This document shows, piece after piece, positions 8,724-16,376 of a DNA stretch of 64,000 nucleotides. The position numbers and the translations under genes were made by a program. A model generated the notes under the pieces. That model saw only the letters and a list, made by a program, of their open reading frames with translations, was not told the origin of the DNA and made no database searches. The stretch comes from CAYPAU01 sp964408825 (GTDB lineage: Bacteria; Patescibacteriota; Microgenomatia; Levybacterales; UBA12049): positions 84,024 through 148,023 of the forward strand of contig CAYPAU010000001.1 in assembly GCA_964408825.1 (NCBI GenBank). Direction: 5' to 3'. How positions within the stretch are numbered: the stretch's first letter is position 1; every line of letters begins with the position of its first letter.

Positions 8724-9101
8724 ATGGAAGCTCCTGTTAAATCCGAACAAAAAAGAAGAATATCAATTCCGCTTCATGAAGTCGACCCTGGTGAAATAGC
8801 AAGATCATTAAAAGACTGGGAATTTTACGGAGGAGGGTCACACCCTAATAGAGACTGGAATTTTAAGCTAAACCAAATGACTGAAATCCTCCAATTGCGA
8901 ATACAAGAAAAATTTGATCCAAGAGATGAGGAAAAATGGTCATTCTTTTTACTAGATTTCAAAAGTAGAGATCGAAAGAAAGCTTATATATTAGAGGATT
9001 TTACGGGATTAGTTGTTGAGAAAGTAAGTCTATTTGAAGACGAAGTAACATTTACACGCGGGAATAACATGGATAAGGACTATACCAGTGTTAGAGTTTG
9101 A
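8724..9101 (+). CDS. Unknown protein, probably cut short by an in-frame TGA
   Basis: 125 residues, soluble, charged, no recognised family. It begins 9 bp after secF. Reading the same frame past the TGA at 9099-9101 gives 46 more sense codons (NDGELVIVIDG, then a basic, Glu-rich tail) before TAA at 9240-9242. That coding-like extension suggests the native gene was 172 codons and that codon 126 changed from CGA, GGA or TGG to TGA, or that this is a sequencing error. The full-length version would overlap the 3' end of the converging yqeY-like gene by 21 bp. Confidence 0.5.
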   Translation: MEAPVKSEQKRRISIPLHEVDPGEIARSLKDWEFYGGGSHPNRDWNFKLNQMTEILQLRIQEKFDPRDEEKWSFFLLDFKSRDRKKAYILEDFTGLVVEKVSLFEDEVTFTRGNNMDKDYTSVRV

Positions 9102-9221
9102 AATGACGGCGAACTCGTAATTGTAATAGATGGAATAAATTTAGGGCATGCCCTTCTTAGCAGGAACCCCAGAGAACCAGAACCATATTGGAAAAAAAGA
9201 AAGAGAGAAGAAGCAGAAGAA

Positions 9222-9713
9222 TTAAGAAGACGGCAAGACTAAAGAGTCTTTAACTATTTTACTTACCAAATTTCCATCGGCGCGGCCTTTTAGTTTTGGC
9301 ATTAAAGCACCCATGACTCTTCCCATATCTTGTATTGTACTTGCTCCCGTCTCTGAAATTGTTTCTTCGATAAGTTTTTTTATTTCATCTTCGCTCATTT
9401 GCTCGGGTAAATATTTTTGGAGAATTTCAAGTTCCTTTGTTTCCTTATCCACCAGTTCCTGTCGTCCTGCCTTTCTGAATTCCTCAATTGAATCCTGCCT
9501 CTGTTTTGCCTCTTTCTCTATTACAGATAAAACATCTTTCTCATCCGCCTCATAACCTGCACCGCCCGCCTTGACTTGCGTACGGCGAGGCAGGCCTTTT
9601 TGAATCTCATAATAATTTATTGCTGATAAAAGAAGACGAAGAACAGAAGTTTTTAGCTCATCCCTTGCCAGCATCGATTGTTTGAGTTCTTCTTGTAAGT
9701 TTTTCTTTGTCAT
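9222..9713 (-). CDS. YqeY/GatB-type (Asn/Gln amidotransferase domain) protein
   Basis: 163-residue YqeY family protein: helical N-terminal half with VLSVIEKEAKQRQDSIEEF near 60-80, and a C-terminal half with YLPEQMSEDEI and MGALMPKLKGRADG, the tail domain shared with GatB and GatE. It may interact with tRNA; the stand-alone function is unclear. Around residues 41-50 the family motif reading KG-GAGYE is interrupted by LPRRTQVKAG, encoded by a GC-rich palindromic insert (9564-9595). It ends the minus-strand run and is 1 bp from the ABC permease. Confidence 0.85.
   Translation of the reverse strand: MTKKNLQEELKQSMLARDELKTSVLRLLLSAINYYEIQKGLPRRTQVKAGGAGYEADEKDVLSVIEKEAKQRQDSIEEFRKAGRQELVDKETKELEILQKYLPEQMSEDEIKKLIEETISETGASTIQDMGRVMGALMPKLKGRADGNLVSKIVKDSLVLPSS
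9564..9595. repeat. In-frame GC-rich palindromic element in the yqeY-like gene
   Basis: GCCCGCC ... GGCAGGC arms around an AT-richer centre, in a gene of otherwise low GC. It adds about 10 residues to a conserved position of the protein and keeps the frame. Confidence 0.6.
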
Positions 9714-9714
9714 A

Positions 9715-10503
9715 CTAAGACAGATTTCCCATTCCCAGTTGTTTACTTTTGTTAAACATATAAATAAAGAACGACGTTGATATTATAAGATAAATTATAT
9801 TCAATGCAAAGCTTAAAACAATCATGTTAGCCTGAATTTCTCCTTTGAAGAGAAAGCTTCTCATTTGTTCAAAGATGTAGCTTGAAGGGACAACTTTGGC
9901 AATCTCTTGCGCCCAAGATGGTAAGACGTCAACAGGATAAAATGCTGCCGAAAAAGGCGATAAAACCGCAGCTCCGGCCCACGCCAATGTTTGAATTCTG
10001 GTTCCAAATCTTATAATAAAACCGGCAATAAGAAAGCCGAATGCCCAACCGGTCATAAGAAGACTTAGGCAAAAAACAATCAGGTAGAATCCAAAATCAA
10101 ATATGTTATATCCGTAAAGGAAATACGATAAGGTTGCAGAAAAAGAAACACTGATAATTGTTTTTATGAATCCGAAAATTAAGAAAGAAATTATCCATTC
10201 CTGAACCTTCAGGGGGGACACAAACAAATTTACAAGATTTCTGTCCCAAAACTCTGCGAGAATATTTAGATTTATTTCATACTGAGCCCTCCAGATAACT
10301 ATCCAAAAAACAAGTCCTGTAAGAATAATCGGGACCGACTGAATTGAGTTAGAACTTCTTTTGGCAAAATATAATCCAACCAGCCCCCAGATGAATAAAT
10401 CTAAAGCAGGCCAATAAAACAGATCTGTTAGTCTGTCGTAGTTATGTGTTAGATTAAGCCAGTACCTGTAGATTATGGCCTTGATACGGTTAAGATTTAT
10501 CAT
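9715..10503 (-). CDS. ABC-2 type exporter permease
   Basis: 262 residues with six hydrophobic segments and the ABC-2 membrane signature: a helix-rich core and the LSPFSAAFYPVDVLPSWAQ turn near 180-200, typical of NodJ/DrrB-like permeases. Its start lies inside the 3' end of the ATPase gene (14 bp overlap), so the two form one transporter. The substrate is not evident; drug, lipid or polysaccharide export are all possible for this class. Confidence 0.85.
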   Translation of the reverse strand: MINLNRIKAIIYRYWLNLTHNYDRLTDLFYWPALDLFIWGLVGLYFAKRSSNSIQSVPIILTGLVFWIVIWRAQYEINLNILAEFWDRNLVNLFVSPLKVQEWIISFLIFGFIKTIISVSFSATLSYFLYGYNIFDFGFYLIVFCLSLLMTGWAFGFLIAGFIIRFGTRIQTLAWAGAAVLSPFSAAFYPVDVLPSWAQEIAKVVPSSYIFEQMRSFLFKGEIQANMIVLSFALNIIYLIISTSFFIYMFNKSKQLGMGNLS

Positions 10504-11404
10504 CGTGCACTACCTCCAAAAAGAAATCTTCAAGGCTCGGTTTATCTATGCTAATTTCCTCATATTGGATCTTATGTTCTGACAGTTTATTGAGCAAATC
10601 AACAATATTCTTTTCTTTTAAAATGATTCTGAAGCGGAACTTTTTTTCTATAAACTTATAATTAGTAGATTTTAATAAACTAACCGCCTTACCATAGTCA
10701 TCTTTAATGAGTAGTTCAACAGTGCTCTCCTTAATTGATCTTGCAAGATTTTCAGGGGTATCCTCTGCGATAATTTTTCCATGATTTATAACGATTATTC
10801 TATCGCACATTTCCTCAACCTCGCTCATATTGTGGGAAGTTAATAAAATACTTACGTCATATTCCTCTCTTTCCTTCTTAAGAAACTCCCTTATTCTTAC
10901 AGATATCTCAGGATCTAAGCTTGCTGTAGGCTCATCTAAAAGAATAATTCTTGGATAGTTTAAGAATGACTTTGCAAGTAGAAGCCGTGTTGATTCCCCT
11001 GCCGAAAGCATATAATACTTTCTGCCCGATAAAAAATTAAGGTCAAATGCTTTAAGTAATTTGTCAATTCGCTTTATGTCCTTGATTTCATAAAGACCTG
11101 CAAAAACTTTCATAATCTCAAATACGGTAAATTGCCATGGAAAACTAATATAAGTAGACGAAAAATTTATTTGTTTTAAAATTTCCTCCCTGTTCTTGCT
11201 TAAAGATTTTCCAAAATAATTTATATTTCCGCTTGTTGGCTCCATGATACCTAAAAGCATCTGCATAGTTGTTGTTTTACCTGCGCCGTTGGGTCCTAAA
11301 AATCCCAGTATTTCACCTTCATTTAAAGAAAATGAAATATTATCGACTGCAATAAACTCACCAAATTTTTTGGTAAGATTTTTAACCTCTAGGATTTTAT
11401 TCAT
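10490..11404 (-). CDS. ABC transporter ATP-binding protein
   Basis: Walker A GPNGAGKTT near 40-48, a degenerate signature YMLSAGESTRLLLAKS (SAGE in place of SGGQ), Walker B IILLDEPTASLDPE, and the switch His in LLTSHNMSEVE. A C-terminal extension of about 85 residues is typical of DrrA/CcmA-type export ATPases. I chose ATG 11404: a minus-strand promoter with -10 TACAAT sits 7 nt before it, and a longer reading adds residues without family support. Confidence 0.9.
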   Translation of the reverse strand: MNKILEVKNLTKKFGEFIAVDNISFSLNEGEILGFLGPNGAGKTTTMQMLLGIMEPTSGNINYFGKSLSKNREEILKQINFSSTYISFPWQFTVFEIMKVFAGLYEIKDIKRIDKLLKAFDLNFLSGRKYYMLSAGESTRLLLAKSFLNYPRIILLDEPTASLDPEISVRIREFLKKEREEYDVSILLTSHNMSEVEEMCDRIIVINHGKIIAEDTPENLARSIKESTVELLIKDDYGKAVSLLKSTNYKFIEKKFRFRIILKEKNIVDLLNKLSEHKIQYEEISIDKPSLEDFFLEVVHDDKS

Positions 11405-11411
11405 AAGAATT

Positions 11412-11440
11412 ATTGTACAGCTTTGGGGATTTAAGGGCAA
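11412..11440 (-). promoter_or_regulatory. Promoter of the ABC exporter genes
   Basis: Minus strand TTGCCC (11440-11435), 17 bp, TACAAT (11417-11412). The ATG lies 7 nt after the -10, so the mRNA is predicted leaderless. Confidence 0.6.
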
Positions 11441-11446
11441 TTGCGG

Positions 11447-12808
11447 TTATTTTACTTCTTTTATTCTTTTTTCTAAATATTCTTTTGTGTTTCTTGATAA
11501 ATCTTCGTCAACTTCTTCGAAAAGTTTTTGAAGAATTTCACCGACCTTTGGTCCGGGTTTAATACCTAATATTTTCATTACGTCATTCCCGTCAATTGCG
11601 AGATCATTTATAGAAAACGGGGCAGGCTTAAGCTGGTCTTCGACCCTCTTTTTAAACAGTTTAAGTCTCCAACTTTCGGCAGTCTGCGTTCCTCCTCCGA
11701 GTCTGTCTCCAATTCTAAGATCCATCATGTCTTTTACATTCTCAACCCCGACTCTTCGTATAAATCTTCTGACAGCAGCATCTGTAATCTTTTCATCCAC
11801 GGTAAACATGTGCCATCTTATAAGATTGACAATTTTTTCCCTGTCTTTTTTTGAGAATTTTAATCTTTCACAGATTTCCTTTGCAATTTTTGAGCCTTTC
11901 ATTTCATGATTGTGAAATATGACAAGCCCCTCTTCATCGAAGGACACAACATACGGTTTTCCAACATCATGAATAAGAGTTGCAAATCTTACAATTGGAT
12001 CTTTTGACGGGCAATATTTCAAAGACAAAACATTATGAGTAAAGACATCAGTCGTATGGTGTCTGCCCGGTCTTGCCTGGGAAACTCCGACCCCTTTTAT
12101 AAGTTCCGGAATAATTTGTTCTAAGAGCCCTGAATTTTTAAGAAGCATAATGCCTTCGTAGGGATAAGAACTTTTAAGAATTCTTAAAAGTTCGTCGTGA
12201 ATTCTTTCCTTGGAGATATCATTGATAAGACTTGCATCGCTTACAATTTCCCTCCATGTTTTCTCATCTATCGTAAAAGATAATTCTGTCGCAATTCTTA
12301 TTGCCCTCATCAGTCTTAGTGCATCCTCTTTGAATCTTTTTTTTGGATCTCCTACGGCCCGTACGATTTTATTTTCTAAATCTTTCTTTCCCAAAAAAGG
12401 ATCAATAATCTCAGTTTTGAGTCTTAAGTTTTGAGTTATGAGCTTAAGCGCTATGGCGTTTATGGTGAAATCCCTCCTCGAAAGATCTTCTTCGATTGTT
12501 TTTCCCCATTCTATTTTTTTTTTTTTTCTTCTGTCTATGTATCCGTGCTCGGTTCTAAAGGTTGTAACCTCAATGACTTGGTTTTTTCGGTACGGAATAC
12601 CCACTGTGCCAAACGTGTTGTTGTAGAAAGCACTTGGAAAAAGTTTTAGTAAATCCTTCGGAGTTGCACTTGTTGTAAAATCCCAATCCTTAACAGGTTT
12701 TTTAAGAATTATATTCCTTACACACCCTCCTACAAGGAAGACACTAAAACCACCATTTTCGATTTTTTTATAAATTTTGATGATTTCATCTGGAATAGGA
12801 AGCTCCAT
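11447..12808 (-). CDS. cca: CCA-adding tRNA nucleotidyltransferase with HD domain
   Basis: Builds or repairs the 3' CCA of tRNAs, needed here because neither tRNA gene in the window encodes CCA. Head domain: FLVGGCVRNIILKKPVKDWDF near 20-40 with the DxD pair, then RRDFTINAIAL and the neck motif. An HD domain follows (FATLIHDVGKP near 270). 453 aa is normal for class II enzymes with HD. Residues near 122-131 (ITQNLRLKTE) are encoded by a 7-bp unit array at 12415-12442 and interrupt the usual step from NAIAL to the IIDPF motif. Confidence 0.92.
   Translation of the reverse strand: MELPIPDEIIKIYKKIENGGFSVFLVGGCVRNIILKKPVKDWDFTTSATPKDLLKLFPSAFYNNTFGTVGIPYRKNQVIEVTTFRTEHGYIDRRKKKKIEWGKTIEEDLSRRDFTINAIALKLITQNLRLKTEIIDPFLGKKDLENKIVRAVGDPKKRFKEDALRLMRAIRIATELSFTIDEKTWREIVSDASLINDISKERIHDELLRILKSSYPYEGIMLLKNSGLLEQIIPELIKGVGVSQARPGRHHTTDVFTHNVLSLKYCPSKDPIVRFATLIHDVGKPYVVSFDEEGLVIFHNHEMKGSKIAKEICERLKFSKKDREKIVNLIRWHMFTVDEKITDAAVRRFIRRVGVENVKDMMDLRIGDRLGGGTQTAESWRLKLFKKRVEDQLKPAPFSINDLAIDGNDVMKILGIKPGPKVGEILQKLFEEVDEDLSRNTKEYLEKRIKEVK
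12415..12442. repeat. 7-bp unit array inside cca (4 units)
   Basis: TTTTGAG, TCTTAAG, TTTTGAG, TTATGAG: four degenerate 7-bp units, in frame over the array as a whole. Confidence 0.6.
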
Positions 12809-12815
12809 ATTTGCT

Positions 12816-12821
12816 ATAGTA
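12816..12821 (-). promoter_or_regulatory. -10 box of cca
   Basis: Minus-strand TACTAT placed 7 nt before the cca ATG at 12808. No good -35 is seen. The interlocking plus-strand TATAGT (12815-12820) may serve recJ. Confidence 0.4.
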
Positions 12822-12838
12822 TACCAAGATTTTGTTGT

Positions 12839-14551
12839 ATGAAGAAATGGAAGATATTAAATAAAAGATTAAATATAAAAAATAAAAGATCCAAGATCGA
12901 GGATATAATTAAAATTTTATTGAAAAATAGAGGATTAAAAACTAAGAAAACGATTAATGCATTCTTAAACCCCAAACTTTCAAATTTAACAGTTGAAAAT
13001 GCAGGAATCAACAGAACAGAATTAGAAAAATCAATTAAAAGAATCAGGAAAGCGATTATAGATAAGGAGCAGATTATTATTTTTGGAGATTATGACGTAG
13101 ATGGGATTTGCGGCAGTGCAATTTTGTGGGAGACTCTTAACGGTCTTTCGGCAAATGTTTTTCCTTACATTCCTCACCGAGTGGAAGAGGGTTATGGGAT
13201 TTCAAAAATTGGAATTACAAATGTTCTTTTAAAATATAATAAAACAAGTTTGATAATTACGGTTGACAATGGAATTGTTGCAAATGAAGCGATAGAGTTT
13301 GCAAAAAAGAAAAACATCGATGTTATTATTACAGACCATCATGTCCCGTCTTCAAATCTTCCAAAAGCATATTCTATAGTTCATACCACCAAGCTTTGCG
13401 GAGCAGGAGTAGCGTATCTGCTGGCGCAGGAGTTAAAAGTTAAAAGTGAAAAGTTACAAGTTAAGGATAGCCATCTAGAGCTTGTTGCTCTTGCGACGGT
13501 TGCAGATCTGGTTCCCGTAAGAGATTTAAATAGAATCATTCTTAAGTTTGGACTTTTAGAGCTAAAAAAAACCCAAAGGCCAGGATTAAAGGCTATGATT
13601 AAGGAGGCTGGCCTTGAACCTAACAATATAGATGTTTTTGAAATTGGACATATTCTTGCTCCAAGGCTAAATGCCATGGGCAGAATTGAGTTTGCCATAG
13701 ACAGTCTTAGACTTTTGTGTACCAAAGACGAAAAAAGTTGCGAGAAACTCGCCAGAAAATTGGGAGAGACAAACAAAAGAAGGCAAGATATCACAATTTC
13801 CTCTTTTGAGCATGCAAAACAAAAAGTCAAAAGTCAAAATGCAAAACTCAAAAGTTTGATTATTGTTGCTGATAAAACTTACAACGTTGGGATTATAGGG
13901 CTTATAGCTGGGAGACTTACGGAGGAATTTTATAGACCGGCTATTGTTTTATCAATTGGTGAAAAATACAGCAAGGCTTCTGCAAGATCGATTGCGGGAT
14001 TTAATATTATAGAGTTTATAAGAAAAGCCGAAGAGTTTTTAGTTGATGCGGGTGGTCATCCTATGGCAGCCGGATTTACAATAAAAAATTCGAAGATTAA
14101 AAAAATTTTGAAAAAATTCGAAGAGCTATCAGAAAATATTATCACCAAGGAAATGCTTAAAAGGGTTATTAAAATAGATACAGAAATTCTTCTTGAAGAT
14201 GTGGGGAGCGAACTTTACGAAAAGCTGACAAAGCTTTCTCCGTTTGGAGTCGGTAATCCCCAACCTATTTTTCTCACGAGAAATCTTTTGATATCGGATG
14301 CTAGGATTGTGGGTATAGATGGCCGTCACATGATGCTTCGATTGATAAGTCCCGATGGTAAACCAATAGATGCAATAGGATTTAATTTTTCAGGCAGAGC
14401 TGATGAGATAAAAATAGGCGATAGGATTGATGCGGTTTACGCAATTGATAGGGAAGTATGGCCTGCTCGCAATACTACGCAAAGCGTTGCAGGCGGGAAC
14501 GGGAATATTCGTTTCAAATTGAAGATGAAAGATTTTAGAAAGATCAATTAA
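12839..14551 (+). CDS. recJ: Single-stranded-DNA-specific exonuclease RecJ
   Basis: DHH-family 5'-3' exonuclease for recombination and repair. Motifs: IIFGDYDVDG near 80-90, ITVDNG, TDHHVP (the DHH), ATVADLVPV, and the DHHA1 motif DAGGHPMAAGF near 403, followed by the OB fold. 570 aa is typical. The gene carries four insert-like repeats: 7-bp arrays at 12852-12900, 13430-13464 and 13822-13856, and a palindromic element at 14462-14493. All keep the frame and fall in linkers, so the enzyme is probably active. It diverges from cca. Confidence 0.93.
   Translation: MKKWKILNKRLNIKNKRSKIEDIIKILLKNRGLKTKKTINAFLNPKLSNLTVENAGINRTELEKSIKRIRKAIIDKEQIIIFGDYDVDGICGSAILWETLNGLSANVFPYIPHRVEEGYGISKIGITNVLLKYNKTSLIITVDNGIVANEAIEFAKKKNIDVIITDHHVPSSNLPKAYSIVHTTKLCGAGVAYLLAQELKVKSEKLQVKDSHLELVALATVADLVPVRDLNRIILKFGLLELKKTQRPGLKAMIKEAGLEPNNIDVFEIGHILAPRLNAMGRIEFAIDSLRLLCTKDEKSCEKLARKLGETNKRRQDITISSFEHAKQKVKSQNAKLKSLIIVADKTYNVGIIGLIAGRLTEEFYRPAIVLSIGEKYSKASARSIAGFNIIEFIRKAEEFLVDAGGHPMAAGFTIKNSKIKKILKKFEELSENIITKEMLKRVIKIDTEILLEDVGSELYEKLTKLSPFGVGNPQPIFLTRNLLISDARIVGIDGRHMMLRLISPDGKPIDAIGFNFSGRADEIKIGDRIDAVYAIDREVWPARNTTQSVAGGNGNIRFKLKMKDFRKIN
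12852..12900. repeat. 7-bp unit array at the recJ N-terminus (7 units)
   Basis: Seven units including AAATAAA twice and AGATxxx three times. They encode the Lys/Asn-rich start of RecJ. Confidence 0.45.
13430..13464. repeat. 7-bp unit array in recJ (5 units)
   Basis: Five units of AGTTAAA or close variants, 35 bp, encoding ELKVKSEKLQVK before the conserved LVALATVADLVPV motif. Confidence 0.7.
13822..13856. repeat. 7-bp unit array in recJ (5 units)
   Basis: Five units of AAAAGTC or variants (AAAATGC, AAAACTC, AAAAGTT), 35 bp, encoding KVKSQNAKLKS just before the strand leading to NVGIIGLIAGRL. Confidence 0.7.
14462..14493. repeat. In-frame palindromic element in recJ
   Basis: CCTGC ... GCAGG arms with internal GCAA/TTGC. 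It encodes about PARNTTQSVAG between the conserved EVW and GNGNIRFKL near the RecJ C-terminus. Confidence 0.5.
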
Positions 14552-14826
14552 ATCCTTTTTCCGTGATAAAGCCTATGAACTGCATTTGAAATTCTTCCTT
14601 CAACGTCGCCCCATCTAGGAAGTCCAGTTCCACCCACCTGCATACTTTCTTGAATAACGTTCTCAATGTGCTCATGCGTTATTCCATGACCTATTAAACA
14701 GCCTGCTCTTCTTGCTATTCTTCTTTGGACAGCAGGAGGCGCTTCATACTCTCTTAAAGTTCGCTCTAACTGTCCTACAGGCCTAACACCTCCGAATTGT
14801 CTTCCATTTTCGTGTTTGCTTCCCAT
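14548..14826 (-). CDS. Small basic protein of unknown function behind an attenuator-like leader
   Basis: 92 residues, soluble, rich in Arg, His and Gly; no family recognised. The start is fixed by AGGAGG (minus strand, plus 14835-14840) 8 nt before ATG 14826. A GTG three codons upstream overlaps the Shine-Dalgarno and is unlikely. The notable feature is upstream: a leader with a terminator-like hairpin, competing hairpins and a possible leader peptide (see separate entries). It converges on recJ with a 4 bp overlap at 14548-14551. Confidence 0.6.
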   Translation of the reverse strand: MGSKHENGRQFGGVRPVGQLERTLREYEAPPAVQRRIARRAGCLIGHGITHEHIENVIQESMQVGGTGLPRWGDVEGRISNAVHRLYHGKRI

Positions 14827-14840
14827 GCTTGTCACCTCCT

Positions 14841-14925
14841 AAAAACAAAAACTCCCTTTTATAAATAATTTAGGGAGATTGTTTTCCATAAAATCCCCCC
14901 CTTTTTACTTAATGAAAAAGAGAGG
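14841..14925 (-). promoter_or_regulatory. Attenuator-like leader with three competing hairpins
   Basis: Read on the minus strand. Hairpin 1 pairs 14925-14915 with 14906-14896 (11 bp, two G-U pairs, 8-nt loop). Its 3' arm is a G-run that can pair instead with 14880-14873 (8 bp, one G-U pair). That pairing would block the terminator stem CTCCCT/AGGGAG (14877-14872 with 14857-14852), which is followed by TTTTTGTTTTT. The Shine-Dalgarno comes next. Confidence 0.5.
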
Positions 14926-14952
14926 ATTATTGATATTTACGGAAAATTTCAT
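14905..14952 (-). CDS. Possible leader peptide
   Basis: Fifteen codons, MKFSVNINNPLFFIK, ending TAA. The reading frame spans the whole 5' arm of hairpin 1 and stops in its loop, the arrangement expected if ribosome position decides which hairpin forms. No Shine-Dalgarno is seen; the ATG is within about 10 nt of a predicted -10. It may be chance. Confidence 0.35.
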   Translation of the reverse strand: MKFSVNINNPLFFIK

Positions 14953-14963
14953 ACTACAGTATA

Positions 14964-14993
14964 AATGTATATCAGAATAAATCAGCTTGTCAA
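14964..14993 (-). promoter_or_regulatory. Promoter of the attenuator leader
   Basis: Minus strand TTGACA (14993-14988) with TACATT at 18 bp (14969-14964); TATACA at 16 bp is an alternative. It overlaps the aspS promoter face to face. Confidence 0.55.
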
Positions 14994-15016
14994 GAGGGTA
15001 AGCTTTCGGCTAAAAT
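14987..15016 (+). promoter_or_regulatory. Promoter of aspS
   Basis: TTGTCA (14987-14992), 18 bp, TAAAAT (15011-15016). The -10 overlaps the ATG at 15015, so if it is used the mRNA would begin near the GTG at 15024, three codons inside. Confidence 0.55.
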
Positions 15017-16376
15017 GAGAAAAGTGGAAAGCAAAAGAAATTTAGCCTTAGAAACTACCTCTCTTAAGGACCAAAGGGTTCTTCTTAAAGGTTGGGTTAA
15101 GACGCGAAGAGATCATGGGAAATTAATATTTATTGATCTTAGGGACCGTTCAGGAATTGTACAGCTTGTTATAAATCCCAAAGTTTCACAAGAGGTTTAC
15201 AGAAAAGCAACAGGTCTCAAACCGGAATCTGTCATTCAAACAACAGGTATTGTAAAGGAGAGACCTCAAGATACGGTTAATAAAGATTTAGAGACTGGAG
15301 AGATTGAGATAAGCGTTGAAGATTTAGAAATTTTGGCAGACGCTCAAACTTTGCCGGTTGATATGGGAGCAGACACTTTAAATCTTGAGCTTCCCACGCT
15401 TTTGGACCACAGATCTCTTTCGCTTCGTCATCCCAAAACTTTTGCAATATTTAAGGTTCAGGAAACAATAGCAAAAACTTTTAGAAAGGTGCTTTCGGAA
15501 GAGAACTTTACAGAGATTTTTGTACCTACAATTGTTCCTTCTGCAACCGAAGGAGGAGCCGAAGTTTTCCCCATAGAATATTACAATCGCAAGGCATATC
15601 TGGCGCAGTCTCCTCAGATGTATAAGCAAATCATGACTTCTATATTCGAAAGAGTTTTTACTATTGCGCACGCTTATAGGGCAGAACCTTCTGTGACAAC
15701 GAGACACTTATCCGAATATGTAAGCCTTGATGCCGAAATGGGATTTATAGATTCCTGGGAAGATTTGATGGATATGGCAGAAAAGGTTATAGTCTCAATT
15801 ATAGAAGAAGTTGGAAGCAAAAATAAAAAAGAACTTAAATTATTAAACGCAAAAATACCTAAGACCAGAAAGAAAATTCCAAGGTTGAGACTGCGAGAAG
15901 CACAGGGAATTATTTTTAAACGCACAAAACGGGATCACCGAAATGAGCCTGATCTTGACCCTTCGGATGAAAAAGAAATTTGCAATTGGGCAGAGGAAGA
16001 AACAGGAGCTCCTTTTGTATTCATAACTCATTACCCGGTTAAAAAGAGACCCTTTTATACAATGCCCGATAGGGGCGATCCTGAATTTACCTTAAGCTTT
16101 GATCTTCTTGGAATAAATGAGGAATGGGTAACGGGAGGACAAAGAATAAACGATTATGAAATGCTTTTGTCAAATATAAAAAAATGGGGAAATTCTCCTT
16201 CGAATTTTGAAATATATCTTCAGGCCTTTCTCTACGGCATGCCACCTGAGGGAGGATTTGCAATGGGTCTTGAAAGGATTACCAAAGATATATTAGGACT
16301 TTCAAACGTAAGGGAAGCAAGTCTTTTTCCAAGAGACATGGAGAGAGTGGATGAGCGATTTTCAAAGACTGGTTAA
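15015..16376 (+). CDS. aspS: Aspartyl-tRNA synthetase, archaeal-type, probably non-discriminating
   Basis: Class IIb synthetase: N-terminal OB fold (KTRRDHGKLIFIDLRDRSG), motif 2 region with FTIAHAYRAEPSVTTRHLSEY, and motif 3 GGFAMGLERITKDIL. 453 aa with no GAD insertion, so it is the archaeal/AspRS2 class and not the 590-aa bacterial form. That class often charges both tRNA-Asp and tRNA-Asn with Asp, which needs the GatCAB amidotransferase (not in the window). The start may be the GTG at 15024. It overlaps the next gene by 26 bp. Confidence 0.88.
   Translation: MRKVESKRNLALETTSLKDQRVLLKGWVKTRRDHGKLIFIDLRDRSGIVQLVINPKVSQEVYRKATGLKPESVIQTTGIVKERPQDTVNKDLETGEIEISVEDLEILADAQTLPVDMGADTLNLELPTLLDHRSLSLRHPKTFAIFKVQETIAKTFRKVLSEENFTEIFVPTIVPSATEGGAEVFPIEYYNRKAYLAQSPQMYKQIMTSIFERVFTIAHAYRAEPSVTTRHLSEYVSLDAEMGFIDSWEDLMDMAEKVIVSIIEEVGSKNKKELKLLNAKIPKTRKKIPRLRLREAQGIIFKRTKRDHRNEPDLDPSDEKEICNWAEEETGAPFVFITHYPVKKRPFYTMPDRGDPEFTLSFDLLGINEEWVTGGQRINDYEMLLSNIKKWGNSPSNFEIYLQAFLYGMPPEGGFAMGLERITKDILGLSNVREASLFPRDMERVDERFSKTG

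Noticed and set aside
8724..9242. Alternative genetic code (TGA as Gly or Trp)
   Set aside because: Several intact genes end in TGA with tight ATGA overlaps to the next gene, so TGA is a stop.
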